Assembly (NCBI RefSeq): GCF_014648475.1
Contig: NZ_BMRE01000021.1
Location: 1 to 64,000 of the forward strand
Reading direction: 5' to 3'
From: Lentzea flava
Lineage (GTDB): Bacteria; Actinomycetota; Actinomycetes; Mycobacteriales; Pseudonocardiaceae
DNA: 64,000 bases
A program made the position numbers and the translations under genes. A model generated the notes under the pieces. It made no database searches, was not told the DNA's origin, and was given only the letters and a program-made list of their open reading frames with translations. Positions 1-8,962 of the stretch are shown here, piece by piece; within the stretch, counting starts at the first letter, position 1, and every line of letters begins with the position of its first letter.

Positions 1-39
1 ACAGACACGCTTTTCGTCCGAGTTGACACCCCTCCCTGG

Positions 40-292
40 GTGTGGCTCGCTCCGGTACGGCTTGTGACGGGACACGCCCCACCCGGAACGCAACCCACCT
101 ACGCAACCGGCGGCCGCCCAACGCACCAGGCGTGCCATCAACCCGCCCGCGGCGCTGGTGGGTCTTTGATCAGATTGGCGGGGTCTGGGGCGGAGCCCCA
201 GAAAGCAGCCGGAACATACGCACGCACCGCAACCACCTACGGACACCCAACAGGAACCCGCCAACGCACCAGGGGGACGACCCACCCCAACC
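40..292 (+). repeat. dispersed intergenic repeat, copy A
   Basis: Non-coding stretch before ybaB. About 250 bp match, in inverted orientation, the region 18787-19033 upstream of leuA, with long near-identical blocks (for example about 150-230 here against the reverse complement of 18851-18931). Both copies hold the hairpin TCTGGGGC-GGA-GCCCCAGA (here about 184-202) and a GGTCTTTGATCAGATTGGCG block. GC-rich hairpins of the type GGGGCTCCGCCCCAGACCCC are common between actinomycete genes (general knowledge). Reading frames across it are not protein-like and differ in frame between the copies, so I call it a dispersed non-coding repeat. Function is unknown; it could be a terminator cassette or a MITE-like element. 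Confidence 0.8.
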
Positions 293-371
293 GACGCGCC
301 CCCCAACCAGCACCACCCCAACCAGCCGTACGCTGAACCAAACCCCACGTGGCAGCGAGAGAGGACCAGCG

Positions 372-692
372 GTGCAACCCGGTCAGTTCGACATGCAGGC
401 CCTGCTCCAGCAGGCCCAGAACATGCAGCAGCAGATGGCAACCGCCCAGGAAGAGCTGGCCAACACCGAGGTGACCGGCAACGCGAGCAACCTGGTGACC
501 GCCACGGTCACCGGCGGCGGCGAGCTGGTCAGCCTGACCATCGACCCGAAGATCGTCGACCCGGAGGACGTCGAAACCCTCCAGGACCTGGTCATCGCCG
601 CGATCAAGGACGCCAACCAGAAGGCACAGCAGCTGGTGGAGCAGAAGCTCGGCCCGCTGGCCCAGGGCGGCCTCGGCGGATTGCTCGGGTAA
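372..692 (+). CDS. ybaB: YbaB/EbfC family nucleoid-associated protein
   Basis: 106-residue protein of the usual YbaB/EbfC length. The family forms small dimers that bind DNA and is almost always encoded just before recR. The N-terminal half is a Gln/Met-rich helix (MQALLQQAQNMQQQMATAQ) followed by the conserved strand region with GGGELVSLTIDP and a final amphipathic helix ending in a Gly-rich tail (GGLGGLLG). GTG at 372 is chosen because AGAGAGGA lies about 7 nt upstream; ATG at 393 is an alternative. An upstream dnaX would be expected left of the repeat but is outside the window. recR starts 6 nt after the stop, so the two are surely co-transcribed. Confidence 0.9.
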   Translation: MQPGQFDMQALLQQAQNMQQQMATAQEELANTEVTGNASNLVTATVTGGGELVSLTIDPKIVDPEDVETLQDLVIAAIKDANQKAQQLVEQKLGPLAQGGLGGLLG

Positions 693-698
693 CTGGCG

Positions 699-1307
699 AT
701 GTACGAGGGCCCGGTACAGGACCTGATCGACGAGCTGGGCAGACTCCCAGGCGTCGGTCCGAAGAGCGCCCAACGCATCGCCTTCCACCTCCTGGCAACG
801 GAACCGGCGGACATCGAGCGGCTCCAGCAGGCACTCCAGAAGGTGAAGGAAGGCGTCGTCTTCTGCGATGTCTGCGGCAACGTGAGCGCCGAAACCACGT
901 GCCGCATCTGCCGCGACCCCAAGCGCGACCTGAGCCTGGTCTGCGTGGTCGAGGAGCCGAAGGACGTCCAGGCGATCGAGCGCACCAGGGAGTTCAAGGG
1001 TCGCTACCACGTCCTGGGCGGCGCGCTCGACCCGTTGAGCGGTGTCGGCCCGGATCAGCTGCGCATCCGCCAGCTGCTCAACCGGATCGGCACGGCCACC
1101 AACGGTGTGGACATCTCCGAGGTCATCATCGCCACGGACCCCAACACCGAGGGCGAGGCCACGGCCACCTATCTGGTCCGGATGCTCAGGGACTTCCCCG
1201 GGCTCACCGTGACGCGGCTGGCCAGCGGTCTGCCGATGGGCGGCGACCTCGAGTTCGCGGACGAGCTCACCCTGGGGCGTGCGCTATCTGGTCGCCGGAG
1301 CATGTGA
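699..1307 (+). CDS. recR: recombination mediator protein RecR
   Basis: 202 residues, normal for RecR, which loads RecA at gaps with RecF/RecO. Visible in order: N-terminal helix-hairpin-helix (LGRLPGVGPKSAQRIAFH, about residues 12-29), a C4 zinc finger (CDVC...CRIC, about 56-71), the Toprim domain with VVEEPKDVQAIERT and the acidic ATDPNTEGEATATY segment, and the C-terminal conserved RLASGLPMGGDLEFAD. It starts 6 nt after ybaB. Its last codons ATG-TGA overlap the GTG start of the next gene, indicating translational coupling. Confidence 0.97.
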   Translation: MYEGPVQDLIDELGRLPGVGPKSAQRIAFHLLATEPADIERLQQALQKVKEGVVFCDVCGNVSAETTCRICRDPKRDLSLVCVVEEPKDVQAIERTREFKGRYHVLGGALDPLSGVGPDQLRIRQLLNRIGTATNGVDISEVIIATDPNTEGEATATYLVRMLRDFPGLTVTRLASGLPMGGDLEFADELTLGRALSGRRSM

Positions 1308-1825
1308 CCAACGCTCCACCGCGACTGGGCAACACCCGCCTGGTCGCGGTGGACGGCCCGTCCGGTGCGGGCAAGTCGACGTTCGCGCGGAGGCTCGCCG
1401 AGGAGCTCGACGCGACCCGCGTGCTCACGGACCACTTCGCCACCTGGGACGACCCTGCCATCGGGTGGTGGCCGCAGGTCGAAGCGATCTTCGAAGAAGT
1501 GGCAAGAGGCCGGACTGCGCACTACCGCAAAACCGACTGGTCCCAAGGGTTTCCGCGGCCGAACCAAGGTGCGCTGGTCGAGGTTCGTCCGGAAAGGACG
1601 ATCATCTTCGAAGGGATGTCGTCGGCCAGGAAAGCCAATGCGCACCGCCTGAGCCTCGCCGTCTTCGTCGACCACGGAGACGAGGAACAACGCCTCGAAC
1701 GTGCGGTGGCACGAGACGGCGAGAAGTACCGCGAGCACTTCATCCGCTGGCAGCAGTACGAAAGAGGCTGGTTCGCGGTCGACGAGACCAGAGCCAGGGC
1801 CGACTACGTCATCACCTCGAGCTGA
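1304..1825 (+). CDS. P-loop nucleoside/uridine-kinase-like protein
   Basis: 173-residue single-domain P-loop protein. Walker A is VDGPSGAGKST (about residues 13-23), followed by a kinase-like layout with LTDHFATWDDP (possible substrate-binding Asp), a lid-like ARDGEKYREHF segment and RPERTIIFEGM as a Walker-B-like strand. This resembles uridine kinase/AAA-type small kinases common in actinobacteria; the substrate cannot be read from sequence. GTG at 1304 overlaps the recR stop by 4 nt (GTGA). The 3' end overlaps the convergent SARP gene by 22 nt. Confidence 0.75.
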   Translation: MTNAPPRLGNTRLVAVDGPSGAGKSTFARRLAEELDATRVLTDHFATWDDPAIGWWPQVEAIFEEVARGRTAHYRKTDWSQGFPRPNQGALVEVRPERTIIFEGMSSARKANAHRLSLAVFVDHGDEEQRLERAVARDGEKYREHFIRWQQYERGWFAVDETRARADYVITSS

Positions 1826-4800
1826 GCGCGGACGACACCGGCTTCCGGCGTCCCGATCGCGCTGAACACCTCGAGCGATGTCTCCCAGTGCTTGCGGGCC
1901 GCGTCCAGGTCGCCCAGTGCGGCGGACGCGTCGCCGGCCAGCTGCAGAGCCCGGCCGAACACCCACCGGTGTCCCGAGTCCGAGCCGACCGACGCGGCCC
2001 GCAGTGCGCAGTCCAGCGCACCCGAGGCGTCAGCGGTGTCGAGGTGGATGCGCCCGAGCACGAGCAGCACCTCCATCTCCGCCAGCCGGAACTGGGACCG
2101 CCCGGCTTCGACGAGCGCCGAGGTCGCCATCGTCAGCGCCTCGTCGTACCGGCCCACTCCGCGGTACGCCGACGCCAGGCCGCGGCGGGCCAGGCAGATG
2201 CCCCACGAGTAGCCGGTCTCGACGGCGATCGCGAGCGCCGACGAGAACTGCTCGATCGCGTCCTCGTGCCGGCCAGCGCCCTCCAGGGCACGGCCGAGCA
2301 GGTTCATCGCGTCGCAGACGCTCTTGACGTTCTCCAGGTCCTGCGCGATCTGCATGGCGGCGGAGGCCTCGACGGCCGCCTCGTCGTAGCGGCCGCGCAT
2401 GATCAGCGTGATCGCCATGCCCTCGTGCATGGTGTGGCCGAAATTCCGGGCGGCCGCGCGTTCGTACAGCTCGCTCGCGCGCGCGAAATAAGAGGCGCCG
2501 AGGTCTGGTTCGCCGCGCCACGCGTCGACCTCGCCCAGCGCGCGCATGGAGTTCGCCTGGGTGATCCACGAGTCGAGGCGGGTGCCGACCTCCAGCGCCT
2601 CCTCGAACGTCGCCGCGGCGCGGTCCAGCTGGCCCAGCTGCATGTAGACGCCGCCGAGGTTGAACAGCGCGTTGGCCTGCACCTGGAGGGCGCCGATCCG
2701 GCGGGTGATCACCAGTGCGCGTTCGAGGTGGTCGGCCGCGTGTTCGAGCTCGCCGAGGTCGATGTAGACGCTGCCCGCGTTGGACAGCACGGCGGCCTCG
2801 GCCTCCGGCAGGTCGATGTGCTCCTGCAGCGCGATGGCCTGCTGGTAGTAGCCGAGGGCGTTGCGGTGCTGGCCCGTCACCCAGTACAGCGTGCCCAGCG
2901 ACGACAGCATCGCGAGCTGGCCGAGCTCGTCCCGCGGTGCGCGCGCTCCCAGCAAGCCGGCCTTCGCCGTCTCGCGCCACTCCGCGGTCAGGCCCTGCGT
3001 GTAGAAGTAGCCGCGCAACGCGTCCGCCAGCTGCCACGGCGAATTTTCGGGGTCGCGCTCCACGGCGTGCGCCACCAGGGCGACCAGGTTGGCGCGCTCG
3101 ACGTCCAGCCACGTCAGCGCCTCGGTGGACGTGCTGAACGTCCGCGGCAGCACGCCGTCCAACGGGGCGGGGCGCGGGAAGCGGAACAGCGTCGACTTCA
3201 TGGCGGACGTCGCGTTGTCGACCGAGCGGACGGCCCAGTCGACCAGGCGCCGCAACGCCAGCCGCGAGTCCGCGCGGCCCTCCTCGAACGCCAGGCGCTC
3301 GGCCGCGTAGTCGCGCAGCAGGTCGTGGAACTGGTAGCGGGACGGCGCGTGGTTCGCGATCAGGTTCGCGGTGGCGAGCCGGTCCAGTCGCCGGCGAGCG
3401 TCCTGAGTGGTCAGTCCGCTCAACGCGGCCGCCATCTCCGGCGTGAAGTCGGTGCCGGGAACCAGCGACAGCAGCCGGAACATCTGCGCGAGCTCCGGCT
3501 TCAGCGCCGTGTAGGACAGGTCGAACGCCGCGTGCACCGCGACCCGTTCGTCGCCCTCGACCGCCAGCGCCGCGAGCCGGTTGCCCGCTCGCAGCTCCTC
3601 CACGTAGTCCGCAATGGACAGTTCCGGTCGCGACACGAGGTTCGCCGCGGCGATACGCAAAGCCAATGGCAGATGTGCGCACAACGCCGCCAGCTCCAGC
3701 GCCGCCTCCTCCTGGGAGGCCACCTCGTCCGCGCCCAGGATCCCCGCGAGCAGAGCCTTGGTCTCGTCCCAGTCGAGCACGTCCAGCCGCACGTTCGACG
3801 CGGCGTGGGACACGGCCAGACCGCGCAACGTGTCGCGCGACGTCACCAGCACCGCGCACCCCGGCGACCCAGGCAGCAGCGGCCGGATCTGCTCGGCCGA
3901 GGACGCGTTGTCCAGCAGCAACAGCACCCGCTGACCGGTGAGCGTCGACCGGAACATCGCCTCCTGCTCGTCCTGGTCGAGCGGCACCTGGTCCGGCTCG
4001 GTCCCCAGCGCGCGCAGGAACCGCGGCAGCACGTCCACCGCGCTGAGCGGCGGACCGGGGGCGTATCCGCGCAGGTTGACGTACAGCTGGCCGTCCGGGA
4101 AGTCCGCCCGCATCCGGTGCGCCGCGTGCACGGCGAGCGCCGTCTTGCCCACACCGGGCGGGCCTGCCAGCGTGACCACCGGCACGCCCTGCGCGGTCCG
4201 CAGCAACGCGATGATCAGCGACACGGCCTCGTCGCGGCCGACGAAGTCCGGGATGTCCGCGGGCAGCTGCGACGGCACGACCCGCTCGGGCTTCGCGGCG
4301 ACGACCGGCGCACCGGTGGAGGCGGCGGCGACCGCGTTGATCGACCCCGTCAGCACCTGGCTGTGCACGCGGCGCAGCTCGTCACCGGGGTCGATGCCCA
4401 GCTCGTCGCCCAGCAACCGCGAAACGCGCTGGTAGGCGGCCAACGCCTCGCTCTGCCGGCCGGAGCGGTACAGCGCCACCATCAGCTGCGCCCAGAAGCG
4501 TTCCCGCAACGGGTGATCGCTGGTCAGCCGGGAGAGCTCGGCCACCAGCTCGCCGTGGCGGCCCAGTTCGAGATCGACCTCGACCCGCCGTTCCAGCACG
4601 TGCAGGCGGCGTTCGTTGAGCCGCGGCACCTCGTCGCGGTGCAGGATCTCCGACGGCACGTCGACCAGCGCCGGACCGCGCCAGAGCCCGAGAGCCGCGG
4701 CGAACGCGGCAGAGGCGGCCTGCAGGTTGCCGGCGGCGCGCTCCTGCTCGCCCTGTTCGATCAACGGCTCGAAGCGCATCAGGTCGATGGTCTTCTCGTC

Positions 4801-5082
4801 GACGTCGATCAGGTACCCGTCCGGCACGGTCCTGATCGGCACCGACGGCCCGAGCAGCTGTCTCAGCCGCATCACGTAGGTCTGGAGGGTGGCTCTGGCA
4901 CGGGCGGGCGGATCGTCGCCCCACACGTTGCCCGCCAGCTCGTCCACGGACACCGATGTGCCCGCACGCAGCAACAACGACACCAGCAGCGCCCGCTGAC
5001 GACCTGCGCGAACCAGCAGCGGCTCGGAGTCGATGAGCACCTGGAGAGGGCCGAGCACGCGGAACTCGACCTGCCTGCTCAT
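1804..5082 (-). CDS. AfsR/SARP-type transcriptional regulator with NB-ARC and TPR domains
   Basis: 1092 residues, the size of AfsR-class regulators. In order: an OmpR-like winged-helix DNA-binding domain (about 1-95, VEFRVLGPLQVLIDSEPL), the bacterial transcriptional activator (BTAD) domain (about 100-245), an NB-ARC/STAND ATPase (about 280-600) with Walker A GPPGVGKTALAV near residue 306 and Walker B RVLLLLDNAS, then a long array of TPR repeats (about 690-1080). Such proteins usually activate secondary-metabolite or stress genes on ligand or protein binding to the TPRs. The start is set by GGAGGAGG just upstream of ATG; a possible -10 (TAGGCT) lies at about 5116-5121 on the minus strand. It is divergent from the ABC importer, which is a candidate target by position only. 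Confidence 0.9.
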   Translation of the reverse strand: MSRQVEFRVLGPLQVLIDSEPLLVRAGRQRALLVSLLLRAGTSVSVDELAGNVWGDDPPARARATLQTYVMRLRQLLGPSVPIRTVPDGYLIDVDEKTIDLMRFEPLIEQGEQERAAGNLQAASAAFAAALGLWRGPALVDVPSEILHRDEVPRLNERRLHVLERRVEVDLELGRHGELVAELSRLTSDHPLRERFWAQLMVALYRSGRQSEALAAYQRVSRLLGDELGIDPGDELRRVHSQVLTGSINAVAAASTGAPVVAAKPERVVPSQLPADIPDFVGRDEAVSLIIALLRTAQGVPVVTLAGPPGVGKTALAVHAAHRMRADFPDGQLYVNLRGYAPGPPLSAVDVLPRFLRALGTEPDQVPLDQDEQEAMFRSTLTGQRVLLLLDNASSAEQIRPLLPGSPGCAVLVTSRDTLRGLAVSHAASNVRLDVLDWDETKALLAGILGADEVASQEEAALELAALCAHLPLALRIAAANLVSRPELSIADYVEELRAGNRLAALAVEGDERVAVHAAFDLSYTALKPELAQMFRLLSLVPGTDFTPEMAAALSGLTTQDARRRLDRLATANLIANHAPSRYQFHDLLRDYAAERLAFEEGRADSRLALRRLVDWAVRSVDNATSAMKSTLFRFPRPAPLDGVLPRTFSTSTEALTWLDVERANLVALVAHAVERDPENSPWQLADALRGYFYTQGLTAEWRETAKAGLLGARAPRDELGQLAMLSSLGTLYWVTGQHRNALGYYQQAIALQEHIDLPEAEAAVLSNAGSVYIDLGELEHAADHLERALVITRRIGALQVQANALFNLGGVYMQLGQLDRAAATFEEALEVGTRLDSWITQANSMRALGEVDAWRGEPDLGASYFARASELYERAAARNFGHTMHEGMAITLIMRGRYDEAAVEASAAMQIAQDLENVKSVCDAMNLLGRALEGAGRHEDAIEQFSSALAIAVETGYSWGICLARRGLASAYRGVGRYDEALTMATSALVEAGRSQFRLAEMEVLLVLGRIHLDTADASGALDCALRAASVGSDSGHRWVFGRALQLAGDASAALGDLDAARKHWETSLEVFSAIGTPEAGVVRAQLEVMT

Positions 5083-5298
5083 GCGACCTCCTCCGCGTGT
5101 CGTTGTTGTTTCTACAGCCTAGGAGAGCGTTCGACGCATCTGCGGTGCTCACGTTGGGTCAGCGGACATGCGCCGGACGTATCAGAATGCCTGGTCTAGT
5201 GGCCGGATCGTGACCTGAGTTAACACGGGAGGGGTATGAACAACGGTTATGGTCGGCGACCACACCGTGAGATGTGCGGATTGTCCAAGGGGTGTTTG
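5083..5298. other. divergent intergenic region between SARP gene and ABC importer
   Basis: Divergent promoter region. A GGGAGGGG directly before an in-frame ATG at 5236 would add 21 residues to the lipoprotein, but the extension places a charged stretch ahead of the signal peptide. I prefer ATG 5299 with AAGGGGTG as the ribosome-binding site. No clear palindromic operator was seen. Confidence 0.5.
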
Positions 5299-6978
5299 AT
5301 GGTCCACTCAGTAACGGCTCGCCGCCGTTGGGTTGCCGCGATCGGCTTCCTCAGCGTCAGCGCGCTGGCCCTGTCCGGTTGCGCGCAATCCCAGCGCGAC
5401 TCTGGTGGTGGCGGTAAGCAGGGCGGCACGCTGACCTTCGGTGCCGCCGGTGCACCGAAGCTCTTCGACCCGTTCTACGCGACGGACGGCGAGACCTTCC
5501 GGGTCTCCCGCCAGATGTACGAAGGTCTGGTCGGCTTCAAGCCCGGTACCGCCGAGGTCGAGCCCGCACTGGCGACCAAGTACGAGTCGAGCGCGGACGG
5601 CAAGACGTGGACGTTCACCCTCAAGGAGGGCGTGAAGTTCCACGACGGCACCGCCTTCAACGCCGAGGCCGTCTGCTTCAACTTCGAGCGCTGGTACAAC
5701 CAGAAGGGCGCCGCGCAGAGCGACGCCGTCTCGCAGTACTGGCTGGACAACTTCGGCGGGTTCAAGGACACGCCGGACAAGCCCTCGCTGTACAAGTCCT
5801 GCACGGCCAAGGACGCCAAGACCGCGGTCATCGAGCTGAACGAGGCCACCTCGCAGTTCCCGTCGGTCCTCGGCTTCACGTCGTTCTCGATCTCCAGCCC
5901 CGAGGCGCTGAAGAAGTACGACGCGGACAACGTCCAGGCCGCCGGTGACGCGTTCACCTACCCGGCTTACGCGAACGAGCACCCGACCGGCACCGGCCCG
6001 TTCAAGTTCAGCAAGTACGACAAGGCCAACAACACCGTCGAGCTGGTCCGCAACGAGGACTACCACGGCACGAAGGCCAAGCTGGACAAGATCGTCTTCA
6101 AGATCATCCCGGACGAGACCGCCCGCAAGCAGGCGCTCAAGGCCGGCGACATCGACGGCTACGACCTGCCGAACGCGGCTGACTGGGCCGGCCTGAAGTC
6201 CGACGGTTTCAACGTGGCGATCCGCCCGGCGTTCAACGTGTTCTACCTGGGCATCAACCAGAAGAACAACCCGAAGCTCGCCGACCTCAAGGTCCGCCAG
6301 GCGATCATGTACGCGATCAACCGCGAGCAGCTGGTCAAGTCGCAGCTGCCCGAGGGCGCCAAGGTCGCGACGCAGTTCATGCCGGACACCGTGAACGGCT
6401 ACAACAAGGACATCAAGGAGGTCAAGTACGACCTCGAGAAGGCGAAGTCCCTGTTGAAGGAAGCCGGCGCGGAGAACCTGAAGCTCAAGTTCTACTGGCC
6501 GTCCGAGGTCACCCGCCCGTACATGCCGTCCCCGAAGGACCTGTTCGGCGCGATCTCCGGCGACCTGCAGAAGGCCGGCATCACGTTCGACGTCGTCACC
6601 AAGCCGTGGAACGGTGGCTACCTGACCGACGTCGACAACAGCATCCCGGACCTGTTCCTCCTGGGCTGGACCGGTGACAACGGCACCGCGCACAACTGGG
6701 TCGGCACGTTCTTCGGCCGCACCGACAACCGCTTCAACACCGGTGTCTCGCCGTGGGGCGCCACGCTCAAGGAGGCGCTGGCCAAGGCCAACGCCGAGCC
6801 GGACGAGGCCAAGCGCACCAAGCAGTACGAGGAGATCAACAAGAAGATCATGGAGGAGTACCTCCCCGCGATCCCGATCTCGCACTCCCCGCCCGCTCTG
6901 GTGTTCAAGTCGGACGTCAAGGGTGTCGTCCCGAGCCCGTTGACCGACGAGAAGTTCGGTTCGGCCTCCAAGGGCTGA
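5299..6978 (+). CDS. peptide/oligopeptide ABC transporter substrate-binding lipoprotein
   Basis: Family 5 extracellular solute-binding protein of 559 residues. A signal peptide with basic RRR, a hydrophobic core and lipobox LSGC (Cys about residue 28) marks it as a lipoprotein anchored outside the membrane. A Ser/Gly linker (SGGGGKQGG) follows, then the mature fold with typical motifs: YEGLVGFKPGTAEVEPALA, WTFTLKEGVKFHDGT and TGPFKFSKYD. It captures peptides or related solutes and delivers them to the permeases encoded next. First gene of a five-gene operon; the gap to the permease gene is 41 nt. ATG 5299 has the ribosome-binding site AAGGGGTG about 5 nt upstream. Confidence 0.92.
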   Translation: MVHSVTARRRWVAAIGFLSVSALALSGCAQSQRDSGGGGKQGGTLTFGAAGAPKLFDPFYATDGETFRVSRQMYEGLVGFKPGTAEVEPALATKYESSADGKTWTFTLKEGVKFHDGTAFNAEAVCFNFERWYNQKGAAQSDAVSQYWLDNFGGFKDTPDKPSLYKSCTAKDAKTAVIELNEATSQFPSVLGFTSFSISSPEALKKYDADNVQAAGDAFTYPAYANEHPTGTGPFKFSKYDKANNTVELVRNEDYHGTKAKLDKIVFKIIPDETARKQALKAGDIDGYDLPNAADWAGLKSDGFNVAIRPAFNVFYLGINQKNNPKLADLKVRQAIMYAINREQLVKSQLPEGAKVATQFMPDTVNGYNKDIKEVKYDLEKAKSLLKEAGAENLKLKFYWPSEVTRPYMPSPKDLFGAISGDLQKAGITFDVVTKPWNGGYLTDVDNSIPDLFLLGWTGDNGTAHNWVGTFFGRTDNRFNTGVSPWGATLKEALAKANAEPDEAKRTKQYEEINKKIMEEYLPAIPISHSPPALVFKSDVKGVVPSPLTDEKFGSASKG

Positions 6979-7019
6979 GCTGACCCGCTCCCACCACAAG
7001 AGAACAACGGGGTAGCTCA

Positions 7020-8024
7020 GTGCTCCGCTACACGATTCGACGGCTGGTTCAGCTGGTCGGCGTGGTGCTGGTGCTCTCGCTGCTGCTCTTCGCGTGGTTG
7101 CGTCTTCTCCCAGGAGGGCCGGTTTCGGCCCTCCTGGGAGAACGCGCTACGCCGGAGTCGCGCGAAGCCCTCACCAAACAGCTCGGCCTCGATCAGCCGA
7201 TTTTCATTCAGTACTTCAAGTTCCTCGGTCGCGCGGCGACCGGCGACTTCGGCGTCTCCACCGGTGTCCAGCCCGGTGACTCGGCGCTCGACATCTTCCT
7301 GCAGCGGTTTCCCGCGACGGTCGAGCTCAGCTTCTTCGCGATCCTGATCGCGATCGCGGTCGGCGTCCCGCTCGGTTACCTCTCCGCGAAGCGCCGCGGC
7401 AGCTGGTTCGACAACCTCAGCGTCGTCGGCTCGCTCATCGGTGTCGCCGTTCCGGTGTTCTTCCTGGCCTACGTGCTCAAGGACGTGGCGTCGTCCGCGC
7501 TCGGACTGCCGTCCAGCGGTCGTCAGGACGCCATCGACGCGACGCGCGTGACCGGGTTCTTCACCCTCGACGGCGTGATCACCGGCGAGTGGGACGCGAC
7601 GTTCAACGCGCTGGAACACCTGATCCTGCCGGCGATCGCGCTGGCCACGATCCCGTTCGCGGTGATCTTCCGGATCACCCGCGCCGCCGTGCTCGACGTG
7701 CTCGACGAGGACTTCGTGCGCACCGCCGAGTCCAAGGGCCTCACCGCGCCGGTGATCCGCCGCCGGCACGTGCTGCGCAACGCGATGCTGCCGGTCGTCA
7801 CGACCATCGGTCTGCAGACGGGTGCGCTGCTCTCCGGCGCGGTGCTCACCGAGAAGGTGTTCTCGTTCGCCGGTGTCGGCGAAGCGCTCGCCATCGGGTT
7901 CGAACGCCGTGACTACCCGGTGCTGCTGTTGCTGATCATCATGGCGACCATCGTCTACGTCGTGGTCAACCTGCTGGTCGACCTCTCGTACGCGCTCATC
8001 GACCCGCGCATCAGGACGAGGTGA
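7020..8024 (+). CDS. peptide ABC transporter permease, DppB/OppB type
   Basis: 334-residue inner-membrane permease. It has an N-terminal transmembrane helix (RRLVQLVGVVLVLSLLLFAW), a family-typical periplasmic region, then five more hydrophobic spans. The EAA loop that contacts the ATPase is visible around VRTAESKGLTAPVIRRRHVLRNA. The GTG start has GGGG about 7 nt upstream. The stop overlaps the next gene's GTG by 4 nt (GTGA), so the two permeases are translationally coupled. Confidence 0.93.
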   Translation: MLRYTIRRLVQLVGVVLVLSLLLFAWLRLLPGGPVSALLGERATPESREALTKQLGLDQPIFIQYFKFLGRAATGDFGVSTGVQPGDSALDIFLQRFPATVELSFFAILIAIAVGVPLGYLSAKRRGSWFDNLSVVGSLIGVAVPVFFLAYVLKDVASSALGLPSSGRQDAIDATRVTGFFTLDGVITGEWDATFNALEHLILPAIALATIPFAVIFRITRAAVLDVLDEDFVRTAESKGLTAPVIRRRHVLRNAMLPVVTTIGLQTGALLSGAVLTEKVFSFAGVGEALAIGFERRDYPVLLLLIIMATIVYVVVNLLVDLSYALIDPRIRTR

Positions 8025-8956
8025 GCGCAGTGGTTCTCGGACTTTCTTCGAAGAAGGAAAAGATCGACGGGCTCGCCGAGAGTTCGGGCACGTCGCTCGC
8101 CGCGAGCGCGTGGAAGCGGCTGCGGCGCAGCCCCGTGTTCCTCACCGGCGCGGTGATCATCGGCATCTTCATCCTGATCTCGCTGCTCTCGCCGTGGCTC
8201 GCGCCGCACAACCCGGCCGACCCGATGCTGATCGACCAGGTCGTCAAGGCGCGCAACGAGATCCCGCCCGCCCAACCGGGCCACCCGCTCGGCGGCGACC
8301 TGCAGGGCCGCGACTTCCTGTCGCGTCTGCTCGTCGGTTCGCAGCAGACGCTGATCGTCGGCGTCGGCGCGACGTTGATCGGCCTGTCCGGCGGCCTGAT
8401 CCTGGGCACGCTCGCGGGCGCGCTCGGCGGCTGGGTCGACTCGGTCGTCATGCGCATCGTCGACGTCATGCTCTCGCTGCCGTCGCTGCTGCTCGCGTTC
8501 TCGATCGCGGCGATGTTCGCGCGGCCGAGCCAGTTCACCGTGATCCTCGCGGTCGCGATCGTGCAGATCCCGGTGTTCGCCCGGCTGCTGCGCGGTTCGA
8601 TGCTGGCGCAACGGCACAGCGACCACGTGCTGGCGGCGACGGCGCTGGGCGTGAAGAAGGGCGCGATCGTGTTCCGGCACATGCTGCCGAACTCGCTCGG
8701 CCCGGTGATCGTCCAGTCGACCTTGGTGCTCGCCACGGCGATCATCGAGGCGGCCGCGCTGTCGTTCCTCGGCCTCGGCAACCCGGACGACCGGATCCCG
8801 GAGTGGGGTCAGATGCTCGGCGACGTGCAGAAGGTGTTCGACACCCATCCGCATCTCGCCGCGTGGCCCGCGATCTGCATCATCATCGTCGCGCTCGGCT
8901 TCACGCTCATGGGCGAGACGCTGCGCGAAGCCCTCGACCCGAAGAACAGGCGGTGA
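8021..8956 (+). CDS. peptide ABC transporter permease, DppC/OppC type
   Basis: 311 residues. Soluble N-terminus (about 35 residues), a first membrane span (FLTGAVIIGIFILISLLSPW), then the HPLGGDLQGRDFLSRLLVGSQQTL signature of the DppC/OppC family, four further spans and the EAA loop (AATALGVKKGAIVFRHMLPNS). It pairs with the upstream DppB-type subunit to form the channel. The GTG start overlaps the previous stop by 4 nt; the ATPase gene follows after 6 nt. Confidence 0.93.
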   Translation: MSAVVLGLSSKKEKIDGLAESSGTSLAASAWKRLRRSPVFLTGAVIIGIFILISLLSPWLAPHNPADPMLIDQVVKARNEIPPAQPGHPLGGDLQGRDFLSRLLVGSQQTLIVGVGATLIGLSGGLILGTLAGALGGWVDSVVMRIVDVMLSLPSLLLAFSIAAMFARPSQFTVILAVAIVQIPVFARLLRGSMLAQRHSDHVLAATALGVKKGAIVFRHMLPNSLGPVIVQSTLVLATAIIEAAALSFLGLGNPDDRIPEWGQMLGDVQKVFDTHPHLAAWPAICIIIVALGFTLMGETLREALDPKNRR

Positions 8957-8962
8957 GTCGTC

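Noticed and set aside
42..371. Protein-coding extension of YbaB upstream to ATG 42, and frames through the repeat
   Set aside because: The extension crosses the dispersed repeat; the same repeat elsewhere (18787-19033) is read in a different frame, and YbaB proteins begin near QFDMQALL.
1279..5199. 1306-codon plus-strand frame antisense to the SARP gene, and similar long antisense frames (e.g. minus 24744-27770, plus 34589-36430, minus 7955-9913)
   Set aside because: High-GC third-position effect: sequences are low-complexity Arg/Gly/Ala/Val/Asp, with no domain, ribosome-binding site or conserved motif, while the opposite strand carries clear protein families.
5236..5298. ATG 5236 as start of the ABC binding protein
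   Set aside because: It would put 21 extra residues before a standard lipoprotein signal peptide; ATG 5299 has its own ribosome-binding site.
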